Source: an uncultured Ruminococcus sp. (GTDB lineage Bacteria > Bacillota > Clostridia > Oscillospirales > Ruminococcaceae). Taken from it: a DNA stretch of 64,000 nucleotides. The position numbers and the translations under genes were made by a program. Under the pieces are notes generated by a model. It searched no databases. It was not told the DNA's origin and was given only the letters and a program-made list of their open reading frames with translations. Shown piece after piece: positions 1-8,858 of the stretch (the stretch's first letter is position 1; every line of letters begins with the position of its first letter). The stretch spans positions 17,112 through 81,111 of the forward strand of contig CAJTOG010000004.1 in NCBI GenBank assembly GCA_910577575.1. Direction: 5' to 3'.

Positions 1-55
1 TATAACAGTCATCTTAGCCAAATTCAACACCACACTTTCAAATTAAAATTATGAA

Positions 56-715
56 TTATAATTCCCATAAAGGTTTTACATAAACCTTTACTGAAAAAAT
101 ATCAGGCATATCAATAAGTTCACAGAGTTCCTCGGGACAGGTTGTGAATGCAAGGGGAAGCCCTGTCTTTTTATTTATTTTCTTTGCAAAGTCAGATGAT
201 TTTTTTATTATTTCAACAGTCGTCTCACGTCCGAGATTGGTATTGTTTACTATGGCAGTATGTTTCAGTCGTGCAGCAGATTCAATTTCATACATTAGTT
301 TTGCAGCGTCTTCAGCAGTTTCAGTCAGATAACGTCTCTGATTGATAACATACAGCATATCAGTATCATTTTTGAATTGAGAGAGAGATTCTGCAAACCG
401 TCCCAGAGCAAAAGCACCCGCATCATCACCGCCCACGTCAATTATAAGGCAGTCTTCATTTATGGCAAGCTGTTCAATATCAAACTGGATTGATGGTACA
501 TCAAGATTACTGTTTGCAAAGTCCGGAGCTATGAGCTTTATTCCCTTTGATTCAAAAAATTCTCTGAAATCAGCAGTTCTGAAATATGGATTGACTAAAT
601 CCAAATCAACAACAGCTACGGATTTTCCTTCCTGAACAGCCTTTACGGCAAGATTAACAGAAAGATTTGTTTTTCCGCTTCCGTAGTGACCGGTAACAAT
701 AGTGATTTTTTTCAT
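56..715 (-). CDS. ParA/MinD-like P-loop ATPase
   Basis: The protein has a deviant Walker A motif (GHYGSGKTN) directly after the N-terminal strand, a switch-like VDLDLVNPYFR segment and a Walker B-like LIIDVGGDD, so it belongs to the SIMIBI ParA/MinD-like ATPases. The cellular role is not evident. I chose the start MKKITIVTG at 715, which matches where this fold normally begins. An upstream in-frame ATG at 754 has a good AAGGCGG ribosome binding site and would add 13 residues, but the mapped promoter would leave it almost leaderless. It follows the fatty-acid operon terminator and has its own promoter, so it is probably a separate unit. The substrate or partner is unknown. Confidence 0.75.
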   Translation of the reverse strand: MKKITIVTGHYGSGKTNLSVNLAVKAVQEGKSVAVVDLDLVNPYFRTADFREFFESKGIKLIAPDFANSNLDVPSIQFDIEQLAINEDCLIIDVGGDDAGAFALGRFAESLSQFKNDTDMLYVINQRRYLTETAEDAAKLMYEIESAARLKHTAIVNNTNLGRETTVEIIKKSSDFAKKINKKTGLPLAFTTCPEELCELIDMPDIFSVKVYVKPLWEL

Positions 716-772
716 AAAATTTTTTAATCCTTTAAAAAAATTCAGAGACGGCATCAGAACCGCCTTATTTTT

Positions 773-801
773 ATTATATCATTTTCAGTCTGCAAATGCA
801 A
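773..801 (-). promoter_or_regulatory. Sigma-A-type promoter for the ParA-like ATPase
   Basis: On the minus strand TTGCAT (796-801) and TATAAT (773-778) are separated by exactly 17 bases, just upstream of the ATPase gene and downstream of the acpP terminator. Confidence 0.6.
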
Positions 802-830
802 TACTTAATTAGATTATGCTAACAAAATTA

Positions 831-866
831 TAAAAAAATTCCCTGATTTTACATCGGGGAATTTTT
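831..866 (-). terminator. Rho-independent terminator of the fab/acc operon
   Basis: Read on the minus strand, AAAATTCCC pairs with GGGAATTTT, with an inner GAT/ATC extension across one mismatch, followed by a run of seven T. It lies 15 bases after the acpP stop and closes the fatty-acid operon. Confidence 0.85.
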
Positions 867-880
867 GCGTACTAACTTAC

Positions 881-1117
881 TTATTCAGCTTCAACGTTTT
901 TTTCAACGTAACTTACAATGTCGCCGACAGTTTTGATGTTTTCAACAGCCTCGTCGGGAATGGAGAGGTCGTATTCATCTTCAATTGTCTGGATAAGGTC
1001 AACAATGTCAAGTGAATCTGCACCGAGGTCGTCCTGGATATTTGCATCAGGATTAACAATATCCTCCTCAACGCCGAGCTGGTCAACAATAATTTCTTTG
1101 ATTTTGTCAAAAATCAT
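881..1117 (-). CDS. acpP: Acyl carrier protein
   Basis: This 78-residue acidic protein carries the growing acyl chain on a phosphopantetheine arm. The attachment motif DSL is present (Ser35 in LGADSLDIVD) and the length is normal for the family. A GGAGG ribosome binding site lies just before the ATG at 1117, so the longer in-frame version starting at 1153 is rejected. It is the last gene of the operon, after accA. In many related Firmicutes acpP sits near fabH or fabD, so this position is unusual. It should be the partner of all fab enzymes encoded upstream. Confidence 0.97.
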   Translation of the reverse strand: MIFDKIKEIIVDQLGVEEDIVNPDANIQDDLGADSLDIVDLIQTIEDEYDLSIPDEAVENIKTVGDIVSYVEKNVEAE

Positions 1118-1161
1118 GGTAAAAACCTCCATAAATATATATATATTATCCAAACCGGAAG

Positions 1162-1968
1162 TTATTCTTGAAACTCACCGATTTTTCTAAACTTAGTATA
1201 ACGTTCTTTTAGCAATTCGTCAATATCTTTTTGACATTTTTCTTGAATTTTGAGTGACAAATATTCTTTAATATTTTCAGAAATTTTGTCTAAATCGTTG
1301 TGTGCACCTCCAAGGGGCTCTTCAATGATAGTTTCTGCAACACCCAGACGTACCATATCTTCAGCAGTTACCTGCATAATATTGCAGGCTTCCTGTTCCC
1401 TTGATGCATCTTTCCAGAGTATGCTTGCAAAACCACGGGGAGAAACTACTGAATACTGTGCGTTTTCAAGCATTGCAAGTTCATCGCATACACCAAGAGC
1501 CAAAGCTCCACCGCTTCCGGCTTCACCAAGAACGATTGAAATAATCGGTGTGCGTAAAGTCATAAATTCAGCAATATTTTTTGCAATGGCTTCACCCTGT
1601 CCTCGTTCTTCCGCTTCCATTCCTGCATGAGCTCCGGGAGTATCAATGAAACATATGACAGGTCGGTGGAATTTTTCAGCCTGTTTTGCAAGCCTTAGTG
1701 CTTTTCTGTAACCTTCCGGAAGAGGCATTGCAAAATTACATTCTTTGTTTTCATTCAGGTTTCTGCCCTTTACCTGTGCGATTACAGTTACAGGAGTTCC
1801 ATTTAGGCGGGCTATCCCGCCCATTACGGCATGGTCGTCGCCATAGTGTCGGTCTCCGTGCATTTCATAGAAATTTGTAAAAATAAGCGGTATGTAGTCT
1901 CTTATAGTTGGTCTGCCTTTTGTATGTACAATCGCAAGACGTTCCCATGCAGTTTTATTATTCTCCAA
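1162..1968 (-). CDS. accA: Acetyl-CoA carboxylase carboxyltransferase, alpha subunit
   Basis: With AccD it transfers CO2 from carboxybiotin to acetyl-CoA, giving malonyl-CoA. The crotonase-like core is clear: the region around RPVICFIDTPGAHAG and the oxyanion glycine stretch GEAGSGGALALG. At 268 residues it is shorter than the E. coli form because the long N-terminal helical segment is largely missing, which is common in Firmicutes. It follows accD by three bases (accD ends at 1972, accA starts at 1968), so translation is probably coupled. Confidence 0.96.
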   Translation of the reverse strand: MENNKTAWERLAIVHTKGRPTIRDYIPLIFTNFYEMHGDRHYGDDHAVMGGIARLNGTPVTVIAQVKGRNLNENKECNFAMPLPEGYRKALRLAKQAEKFHRPVICFIDTPGAHAGMEAEERGQGEAIAKNIAEFMTLRTPIISIVLGEAGSGGALALGVCDELAMLENAQYSVVSPRGFASILWKDASREQEACNIMQVTAEDMVRLGVAETIIEEPLGGAHNDLDKISENIKEYLSLKIQEKCQKDIDELLKERYTKFRKIGEFQE

Positions 1969-1971
1969 AGT

Positions 1972-2817
1972 TCAGACCTCCTTTTCTGAATATCCGTGAA
2001 TTGAAAGCAGATTTGCAAGAGTACTGCGTAGCTTTTTCCGCTCAACAATCATATCAACAAAGCCCTTTTCCTGCATAAATTCGGCAAGCTGAAAATCTTC
2101 GGGCAAACGCTGTTTCATTGTACTTTCAATAACACGTCTTCCGGCAAATCCTATAAGAATTTTAGGTTCAGCTATTATAATATCGCCCAGAGATGCAAAG
2201 CTTGCAGTTACTCCGCCTGTTGTCGGGTCTGTCAGGACAGTTATGTAAAGTCCGCCGGCATCGTTGTGAAGCTTTATTGCTCCTGATGTCTTTGCCATTT
2301 GCATGAGGGATACAATACCTTCCTGCATTCTTGCACCGCCTGAAGCGGTAAACATTATTACAGGGAGATTATTTTCATTGGCATATTCAAATGCCCTTGT
2401 TATTTTCTCACCTACTACGGAACCCATTGAAGCCATCATATAGCGTGAATCCATTACGCCGATTACGGTTTTTATACCCCTTATGTATGCTGTACCTGTG
2501 ATAACTGCATCCTTTAATCCTGTTGATTCACGGAGTTCTTCCTGTTTTTCTGTGTAATCAGGAAAATTAATCGGGTCACAGCTTATCATATCTGCATCAA
2601 GTTCCTGAAAGCTGTCCTTGTCAACAGTTATGGCTATTCTTTCAGTTGCCGAAAGTCTGCCGTGATAATTACAATTGGGGCATACCCTGTGAAGTTCTTC
2701 ATAGCGGTTAAGAGGAGATGTATTCTGACATCTCGGACATTTGAATAGTGGTGCAGGCTCGTCATCGGCCGTTCCGTTGAAACGGAGTTTTACAACATTA
2801 AAAAAATCATTGAACAT
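1972..2817 (-). CDS. accD: Acetyl-CoA carboxylase carboxyltransferase, beta subunit
   Basis: This is the zinc-finger half of the carboxyltransferase. A four-cysteine zinc ribbon (CPRC, then CPNC about 20 residues later) lies near the N-terminus, followed by a crotonase-type fold with the GGARMQEG oxyanion segment. I start it at MFNDFFNVVKL (2817), which has an AAGGCGGTG ribosome binding site. The longer ORF reaching 2877 would overlap accC by 47 bases. It lies between accC and accA, which is consistent with a stoichiometric AccA-AccD complex. Confidence 0.95.
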   Translation of the reverse strand: MFNDFFNVVKLRFNGTADDEPAPLFKCPRCQNTSPLNRYEELHRVCPNCNYHGRLSATERIAITVDKDSFQELDADMISCDPINFPDYTEKQEELRESTGLKDAVITGTAYIRGIKTVIGVMDSRYMMASMGSVVGEKITRAFEYANENNLPVIMFTASGGARMQEGIVSLMQMAKTSGAIKLHNDAGGLYITVLTDPTTGGVTASFASLGDIIIAEPKILIGFAGRRVIESTMKQRLPEDFQLAEFMQEKGFVDMIVERKKLRSTLANLLSIHGYSEKEV

Positions 2818-2830
2818 CTGTATCACCGCC

Positions 2831-4183
2831 TTATTTCTTACGGCTTTCCATGTATCTTGTAAGGAAGCCGTTATCATAGTTTCCGCTTATAAATTCAGGG
2901 CGTTTTATAATTTCAAGCTGAAAGTCAATATTTGTATCAACACCGCTTACAATAAATTCGGATAAAGCCCATTTCATTTTATTTATTGCTTCATTACGGT
3001 CAGAAGCATGGACTATAAGCTTGCTTATCATTGAATCATAGTACGGAGTTATTGTATATCCCTGATATACTGCACTGTCAATTCGTATTCCGGGTCCCCC
3101 CGGAGTATATAATGCATTTATTGTACCAGGTGACGGACGAAAATCAAGATTTGGATTTTCTGCATTTATTCTGCATTCTATAGCATGACCTCTTATTTCT
3201 ATATCTTTCTGGGTTACATCAAGAGGCATATCGGCAGCAGTTTCAATCTGTGCTTTTACTATGTCAAAGCCTGTTACTTCTTCAGTTATAGGATGTTCAA
3301 CCTGAATACGTGTATTCATTTCCATGAAATAGAAATCTCTGTTTTCGTCAACAAGAAATTCGATAGTTCCTGCATTGTAATATCCGCATTCTTTAGCTGC
3401 GGTAACAGCAGCTTCACCCATTTTTTGACGCAGTTCAGGACTTATAATCGGACTTGGGCATTCTTCAAGAATTTTCTGGTTGCGTCTCTGCATTGAACAG
3501 TCACGTTCGCCAAGGTAAATATAATTACCCATTTTATCTGCCATAATCTGTATTTCAACATGGTGGGGATTTACAAGAAATTTCTCTATGTATACATTAT
3601 CGTCACCAAAGAAGTTTTTAGCTTCCTGCTGTGCTGCAATAATTTGTGATTCCAAGTCGTCAGGGGAATCAACTCGTCTTATTCCACGTCCACCGCCGCC
3701 TGCCGATGCCTTTACAAGTACGGGATATCCGCATTCTTCAGCAATTTTCTTTGCTTCATCAATACTTTTTACCGCACCTTTTGAACCGGGAATTACAGGT
3801 ACTCCGGCAGCTGACATTGTTTCCTTTGCCGCTGCCTTGTCTCCAAGTATTTCAATAGATTTATACGATGGTCCGATGAATACTATTCCGTTTTTTTCGC
3901 AGAGTTTTGCAAATTCTGCATTTTCAGATAAAAATCCGAATCCGGGATGAATAGCTTCTGCTCCTGAGTTTATTGCCGCCTGAATTATTGCATTCATATT
4001 AAGATAACTATCTTTGGTTGCAGGAGGTCCGATACATACAGCTTCATCTGCAATCTGTGCGTGAAGAGAATCCCTGTCTGCTGTTGAATAAACAGTTGTA
4101 CAGCGTATTCCCAGTTCACGGCAGGCTCTGATGATTCGTACGGCAATTTCACCTCTGTTGGCAATCAATATCTTTCTGAACAT
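2831..4183 (-). CDS. accC: Biotin carboxylase subunit of acetyl-CoA carboxylase
   Basis: It carboxylates the biotin of AccB using ATP and bicarbonate. At 450 residues it has the standard length and layout: an N-terminal dinucleotide-like fold (MFRKILIANRGEIAVR), an ATP-grasp domain with the glycine-rich loop KASAGGGGRG, and the MNTRIQVEHPITE active-site segment. It sits 12 bases after fabZ and 13 before accD in the same operon. The only nearby biotin acceptor is AccB, encoded two genes upstream. Confidence 0.98.
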   Translation of the reverse strand: MFRKILIANRGEIAVRIIRACRELGIRCTTVYSTADRDSLHAQIADEAVCIGPPATKDSYLNMNAIIQAAINSGAEAIHPGFGFLSENAEFAKLCEKNGIVFIGPSYKSIEILGDKAAAKETMSAAGVPVIPGSKGAVKSIDEAKKIAEECGYPVLVKASAGGGGRGIRRVDSPDDLESQIIAAQQEAKNFFGDDNVYIEKFLVNPHHVEIQIMADKMGNYIYLGERDCSMQRRNQKILEECPSPIISPELRQKMGEAAVTAAKECGYYNAGTIEFLVDENRDFYFMEMNTRIQVEHPITEEVTGFDIVKAQIETAADMPLDVTQKDIEIRGHAIECRINAENPNLDFRPSPGTINALYTPGGPGIRIDSAVYQGYTITPYYDSMISKLIVHASDRNEAINKMKWALSEFIVSGVDTNIDFQLEIIKRPEFISGNYDNGFLTRYMESRKK

Positions 4184-4195
4184 TAATCTACTCCT

Positions 4196-4636
4196 TTACT
4201 TATCAGAAACAACAAAGGTTATTTCACAGGAAACTGCTTTTTCTCCGTCTACGGATGCAAGAGCTTTTCCGGTTCCTACAGGACCTCTCTGTCTGATAAT
4301 TTCAACTTCAAGGTCAAGCACGTCTCCAGGAACAACCTGTCTGCGGAACTTTGCTTTGTCGATACCGCCGAAAAGTCCGATTTTACCCTTGAATTCCGGT
4401 TTTGACAGCATACATACAGCACCCGCCTGTGCAAGCATTTCAATCATTAGAACTCCCGGAGTTACAGGATATTCGGGAAAATGCCCCTTGAACCAGTATT
4501 CGTCTTCCTTTATGTATTTTCTTGCTTTTATTTTAACTCCCACTTCCATTTCAAGAACCTCGTCAATAAGCAGAAAAGGGTCACGGTGAGGGATAATTTC
4601 CATAATCTGTTCTTTATTCATTAAAACTTCTGACAT
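4196..4636 (-). CDS. fabZ: 3-hydroxyacyl-ACP dehydratase
   Basis: It dehydrates 3-hydroxyacyl-ACP to trans-2-enoyl-ACP. The hot-dog fold signatures are present: the catalytic histidine in IIPHRDPFLLIDEV and the glutamate in TPGVLMIEMLAQAG. With the start at 4636 (MSEVLMNKEQ), which has a strong TGGAGGAC ribosome binding site, the protein is 146 residues. The decayed stretch 4660-5097 separates it from accB, so its expression may depend on read-through of that region or on an unseen promoter. Confidence 0.96.
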   Translation of the reverse strand: MSEVLMNKEQIMEIIPHRDPFLLIDEVLEMEVGVKIKARKYIKEDEYWFKGHFPEYPVTPGVLMIEMLAQAGAVCMLSKPEFKGKIGLFGGIDKAKFRRQVVPGDVLDLEVEIIRQRGPVGTGKALASVDGEKAVSCEITFVVSDK

Positions 4637-4659
4637 TTTTTGTCCTCCATTCTTTTTAT

Positions 4660-5097
4660 TCATGCCAATTCATTTTCGGCAAATTCAATCCATCTGTCTT
4701 TTTTATTTTTGTAATATAATGAGATATAGTCCATTCCGTTTGACTTTACTTCTTCACATAATACAGTTATTATTTTCATCAAAGTCATAATTATTTTTTT
4801 CATAAAAATTAATTTTAATTCTTGAGAACGTTATATCAAATCTTTTCAGGGGAAGGTCTTCAAACTCTTTTTTGTAAAACTGTTGAAAAATATCACGTCA
4901 TATCCATGCACAGCATGGTCAAACAGGAGAATTTTTTCTCCTGTTTTCACAGATTAAGCAATGATTTTTACAACAGAAAATTCAGTGTTGACGATAATCG
5001 AAGATTTCAGGTTTTGAATATTAAGAAATTCTCCCTAATACCATATTTTAAACAATCTTCCGCCCTGAGAATCTTTTATATTTACGGAAACAACTGC
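4660..5097 (-). pseudogene. Decayed coding sequence inside the fab operon
   Basis: The roughly 500-base gap between accB and fabZ is not empty. On the minus strand it reads as protein-like segments broken by stops and a frameshift: AVVSVNIKDSQGGRLFKIWY then TAG (from 5097), a second segment ending near 4954, a segment RDIFQQFYKKEFEDLPLKRF onward (4897 to 4754), and, after a one-base frame change, EEVKSNGMDYISLYYKNKKD onward to a TGA at 4660. No family is recognised. The order and direction suggest one ancestral gene disabled by point mutations. The evidence is only stop-free coding-like composition. Confidence 0.4.
4921..4946. repeat. Perfect 11-bp inverted repeat
   Basis: AAACAGGAGAA and its exact complement TTCTCCTGTTT flank a TTTT loop. 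No T-run follows on either strand, so it is not a convincing terminator. It lies inside the decayed segment of the fab operon and could be an mRNA hairpin or processing site. Confidence 0.7.
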
Positions 5098-5146
5098 ACT
5101 TTTTTACAGTAAACAGTAAAATTCTTTAAATAAAATGAAATAGGCG

Positions 5147-5629
5147 TTATTTGATAATCATTATAGGCTGGTCAAATTCAACAGCCTGTCCGTCGTTTAC
5201 AAGTATTTTTTCAACAACGCCTTCAAATTCAGACTGAACTTCATTCATAAGTTTCATGGACTCGATTATCATAATGGTATCACCCTTTTTGACTTTATCA
5301 CCGACCTTTACAAACGGCGGCTTGTCAGGTGACGGAGCCTGATAGAAAGTACCGACAATAGGAGATTTTACTACATTTCCACTTATCTCTGCCACGGTTT
5401 CTGTTTCTGCTGAATTTATAGCTGGAGAAGATGAAGATTGTACAGTTGCTGGTGTAGTAATGCCCATTGGTACAGGCATTACAGGTGAAGCAGGCGGATA
5501 TTTTTTTCCCTTGATTGTAAGATTACAATCGTTTATATTTATTGTAATTTCAGAAAGTTCGTTATCTGAAACAATTTCAGCAAGTTTTTCAATAGTTTCA
5601 ATTTCAACGCCAAAAATTTTGTTTTCCAT
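5147..5629 (-). CDS. accB: Biotin carboxyl carrier protein of acetyl-CoA carboxylase
   Basis: It carries biotin between AccC and AccA-AccD. The C-terminal biotinyl domain contains the target motif IESMKLMNE with Lys126 as the modified residue. It is preceded by a Pro/Ala/Ser-rich flexible linker (about residues 44-85) and a short N-terminal domain. The total of 160 residues is usual for the family. The start has an AAGGAG site and lies 11 bases after fabF. Confidence 0.97.
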   Translation of the reverse strand: MENKIFGVEIETIEKLAEIVSDNELSEITININDCNLTIKGKKYPPASPVMPVPMGITTPATVQSSSSPAINSAETETVAEISGNVVKSPIVGTFYQAPSPDKPPFVKVGDKVKKGDTIMIIESMKLMNEVQSEFEGVVEKILVNDGQAVEFDQPIMIIK

Positions 5630-5640
5630 TTTAGTACTCC

Positions 5641-6897
5641 TTATTCTTTAACTTTTTTAAAACAGAGTGTAGCGTTATGACCTCCAAAACCAAGAGAATT
5701 TGACAGTACGGCGTTAACTTCTTGCTGCACATTTCCGTTTACACAGTAATCGAGGTCGCATTCCTCATCAGGTATTTTGTATCCGACAGTTGCATGTATG
5801 ATGCTTTCCTGAATGGATTTTGCACATACGATAGCTTCAATTGCACCAGCTGCACCAAGAAGATGACCTGTCATTGATTTTGTGGAGTTAATCTTTACAT
5901 TCTTTGCATCATCACCGAAAGCAAGTTTTATTGCTGCTGTTTCATACTTGTCATTAAGACCTGTAGATGTTCCGTGAGCATTGATATAGTCGATTTCAGA
6001 CGGATTAAGTCCTGCTTCCTGCATGGCAAGAGTCATTCCCATACCTGCAGCTTCACCTGTCGGCATTGGTGATGTCATATGATATGCATCGCAAGTTGCA
6101 CCATATCCTGAAACTTCAGCATAAATTTTAGCACCTCTTGCTTTTGCGTGTTCATATTCTTCAAGTACAAGTATACCGCTTCCCTCACCAAGTACAAATC
6201 CGTTTCTTTCCTTATCGAACGGAATAGACGCTCTTTCAAGATTATCACTTTTTGTAAGTGCCTTCATATTGGAAAATCCTGCAAAGGTGAATTCTACACT
6301 TGTGCTTTCAGTACCGCCGGCAAGACATACATCAAGATAACCGTCCTTTATTTTCCTGAATGCTTCTCCGATAGAGTGGGTAGCTGATGCACAGGCAGTT
6401 GAAACATCATAGTTTGCACCCCTGAAATTTGTTTTCATGGATATAGTACCTGCTGCCATATTGCTTATCATCATCGGAATATAGAACGGTGAAATACGGT
6501 TCGGTCCTTTTTCCAGATACTTTGAATATTCAGATAATGTCAGGTCGATACCGCCGATTCCAGAACCGACAATAACTCCTGCCCTGTAACAGTCAATGTC
6601 TGAAAAATCAGTGCCAGCATCTTCTAAAGCCTCGTGAGCTGAAACAACAGCATATTTTGTAAACATATCCATACGCTTTGCTTCCTTTTTGTCAAAACAG
6701 CCTGCAACATTATAGTAAACGGTTTCATCAAAGTCACGCACAATGCCGGCAATCTTTATTCCTGTACCTTCCGTATCAAATTTATCAATATAAGAAAAAC
6801 CGATTTTGTTGGCTGTAACTCCCGCCCAGAATTTATCAACACCTGTGCCGAGAGGAGTAACAGCACCCATACCGGTAATAACAACTCGTCTGCTCAT
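5641..6897 (-). CDS. fabF: 3-oxoacyl-ACP synthase II
   Basis: It condenses malonyl-ACP with acyl-ACP during chain elongation. The Cys-His-His triad is visible: Cys169 (STACASATHS), His308 (INAHGTSTG) and His345 (MTGHLLGAAG). The 418-residue length fits the family. It lies between fabG and accB on the minus strand. No FabB-like paralogue is seen, so how this organism makes unsaturated fatty acids cannot be told from this window. Confidence 0.97.
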   Translation of the reverse strand: MSRRVVITGMGAVTPLGTGVDKFWAGVTANKIGFSYIDKFDTEGTGIKIAGIVRDFDETVYYNVAGCFDKKEAKRMDMFTKYAVVSAHEALEDAGTDFSDIDCYRAGVIVGSGIGGIDLTLSEYSKYLEKGPNRISPFYIPMMISNMAAGTISMKTNFRGANYDVSTACASATHSIGEAFRKIKDGYLDVCLAGGTESTSVEFTFAGFSNMKALTKSDNLERASIPFDKERNGFVLGEGSGILVLEEYEHAKARGAKIYAEVSGYGATCDAYHMTSPMPTGEAAGMGMTLAMQEAGLNPSEIDYINAHGTSTGLNDKYETAAIKLAFGDDAKNVKINSTKSMTGHLLGAAGAIEAIVCAKSIQESIIHATVGYKIPDEECDLDYCVNGNVQQEVNAVLSNSLGFGGHNATLCFKKVKE

Positions 6898-6934
6898 ATT
6901 ATGTTTCCCTTCATTTATTTTTTATATTTTTATT

Positions 6935-7675
6935 TCACATTGAAAGTCCGCCCGAAATTTCAATTACCTGTCCTGTTACGTATGATGCATCATCAGATAC
7001 AAGGAACGAAACAACGGAAGCAATCTCTTCCGGTTCGCCATATCTACCCAGAGCAACCTGCCCAAGCATTTTTGATTTGAGTTCATCTGAAAGAACGTCA
7101 GTCATGGGAGTATGGATAAATCCGGGTGCAACCGCATTGCAAGTAATATTTCTTGAGCCAAATTCTTTTGCGGTTGTTTTTGTCATGCCTATAATAGCAG
7201 CTTTTGATGCAGAATAATTCATCTGTCCGGGATTTCCGTAAAGTCCAGCAACTGATGAAACATTTACAATCCGTCCGTGACGCTGTTTCATCATTACGGA
7301 ACATACATGCTTAAGCATATTATAGACGCTTTTCTGATTTACTGCAATAACCGCATCATAATCTTCTTCTTTCATTCTTGCAAGAAGTGTATCCTTAGTT
7401 ATGCCTGCATTGTTTACAAGTGCGTCAATGCTTCCGAAATTTGCCTTTACTTGTTTTACCATAGCTTCACATTGGTCATATTTAGAAACATCGGCAGCAA
7501 TGCACTCAGCCTTTACACCAAAAGCCTCGCATTCTTCAGCAACGGCAAGAGCCTTTTCTCTGTCACTGTCGCTTGGATAATGATTTATAACAACATCAAA
7601 GCCGTCCTTAGCAAGTCTTTTTGCTATACATGCACCAATTCCCTGTGATGCACCTGTGATAATTGCTGTAGCCAT
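6935..7675 (-). CDS. fabG: 3-oxoacyl-ACP reductase
   Basis: This is an NADPH-dependent short-chain dehydrogenase/reductase acting on 3-oxoacyl-ACP. It has the GASQGIG cofactor loop near the N-terminus, an NNAG motif and the catalytic Ser141-Tyr154-Lys158 set (NVSSVAG, NYSASK). The start at 7675 (MATAIITG) is preceded by TTGGAGGAG. The longer frame beginning at 7690 would start inside that ribosome binding site. The 246-residue length is normal. Confidence 0.96.
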   Translation of the reverse strand: MATAIITGASQGIGACIAKRLAKDGFDVVINHYPSDSDREKALAVAEECEAFGVKAECIAADVSKYDQCEAMVKQVKANFGSIDALVNNAGITKDTLLARMKEEDYDAVIAVNQKSVYNMLKHVCSVMMKQRHGRIVNVSSVAGLYGNPGQMNYSASKAAIIGMTKTTAKEFGSRNITCNAVAPGFIHTPMTDVLSDELKSKMLGQVALGRYGEPEEIASVVSFLVSDDASYVTGQVIEISGGLSM

Positions 7676-7907
7676 ATTTATCTCCTCCAATTTATATATA
7701 TTATCTGCGGCTTCAAATTCCGCAAAAATTCTGTCATACTCTTTGCGTTATCTTGTCGGATTATCTTCCTTAAGAATTTGCATAGTAAACAGCTTGTAAT
7801 ATGTTTTAAAAAGTTTCTTAATCGGGTTTCCTTTGTGTTTTTTAAACGTTTTGTTTGAATGGTACTTTAATGCATATAGGATAATGTTTGAATCTTAATT
7901 CACTCAT
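7676..7907 (-). other. Possible decayed small ORF between fabK and fabG
   Basis: Two bases after the fabK stop, an ATG at 7907 opens MSELRFKHYPICIKVPFKQN before a stop at 7842. A one-base frame change then gives KKHKGNPIKKLFKTYYKLFT onward to a TAA at 7748, and RKEYDRIFAEFEAADN follows in the same frame as that stop. This coding-like run with one frameshift and one stop could be a broken accessory gene. No family is recognised, and chance cannot be excluded in 230 bases. Confidence 0.25.
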
Positions 7908-7909
7908 TT

Positions 7910-8836
7910 TTATTTACCAAGGAGTTTTTCAGCCTGCTCCATAATTTCCCTTACAATTTCATTGCATGGATTTATGTTATTAATCATGCCGGCAATGGCT
8001 CCACAGAGGAATGAACCTTCATCAAGATTTCCGTCCTGTACAGCTTTGCGAAGTGAGCCGAGAGTAAGTTCTTCAAATTCGTCAGGAGTAAGTGAGCCGT
8101 CTTTTTCACCACTTGCAAGTTTCTTTGAAAATTTAGTCTTGATATTTCTGCATGGATGACCTGTATAGCGACCGGTGACAACACTGTCAGTATCTTTTGC
8201 CTTAAGGATAAGTTCCTTGTAAATCGGGTTAATCTGACATTCTTCAGCAGCAAGGAAGCGTGTACCAATCTGTACGCCCTCTGCTCCGAGCATAAATGAT
8301 GCTGCAACGCCTCTGCCGTCAGCTATGCCGCCTGCTGCAATAACAGGTATTTCAAGTGCATCAACGACCTGTGGAACAAGACACATTGTAGTATTTTCAC
8401 CGATGTGCCCTCCCGATTCAGTACCTTCTGCAACTACTGCGTCTGCCCCTGCACGCTCCATTCTTTTGGCAAGTGCAACGGATGGAATTACCGGAATAAC
8501 TTTGATTCCTGCTTCTTTCCATGCCGGAATATATTTTGCAGGATTTCCTGCACCTGTAGTTACAACAGCTATTTTTTCATCAATACAAAGCTGTGCCAGG
8601 TCGTCGGCATTCGGACTCATAAGCATGATATTCACACCGAAAGGTTTATCTGTTTTTTCCTTGCATTTTTTTATCTGGTCACGAAGATAGTCAATGGGTG
8701 CACTTCCTCCTGCAATAAGACCAATGCCGCCTGCGTTTGATACGGCTGATGCAAGAGTATGTTCTGCAATCCATGCCATACCGCCCTGAATCAAGGGATA
8801 TTCACATCCCAGAAGTTCAGTTATTCTTGTTTTCAT
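7910..8836 (-). CDS. fabK: Enoyl-ACP reductase II (FMN-dependent)
   Basis: It reduces trans-2-enoyl-ACP in the last step of each elongation cycle. It belongs to the FMN TIM-barrel group also called nitronate monooxygenase/2-nitropropane dioxygenase-like. Support: the start MKTRITELLGCEYPLIQGGM, the flavin-binding glycines AGGIADGRGVAASFMLGAEG, and the TESGGHIG segment. Its position between fabH and fabG supports FabK over nitronate monooxygenase. FabK enzymes are naturally insensitive to triclosan, and no FabI is seen here. Confidence 0.93.
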   Translation of the reverse strand: MKTRITELLGCEYPLIQGGMAWIAEHTLASAVSNAGGIGLIAGGSAPIDYLRDQIKKCKEKTDKPFGVNIMLMSPNADDLAQLCIDEKIAVVTTGAGNPAKYIPAWKEAGIKVIPVIPSVALAKRMERAGADAVVAEGTESGGHIGENTTMCLVPQVVDALEIPVIAAGGIADGRGVAASFMLGAEGVQIGTRFLAAEECQINPIYKELILKAKDTDSVVTGRYTGHPCRNIKTKFSKKLASGEKDGSLTPDEFEELTLGSLRKAVQDGNLDEGSFLCGAIAGMINNINPCNEIVREIMEQAEKLLGK

Positions 8837-8858
8837 AAGATATTCTCCTTTGTTTTGC

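Noticed and set aside
4921..4946. Inverted repeat as a transcription terminator
   Set aside because: The stem is perfect but no T-run follows on either strand, and it lies in the middle of an operon.
4822..5112. 96-codon plus-strand ORF in the accB-fabZ gap
   Set aside because: No ribosome binding site, odd composition, and the opposite strand carries coding-like segments in operon direction.
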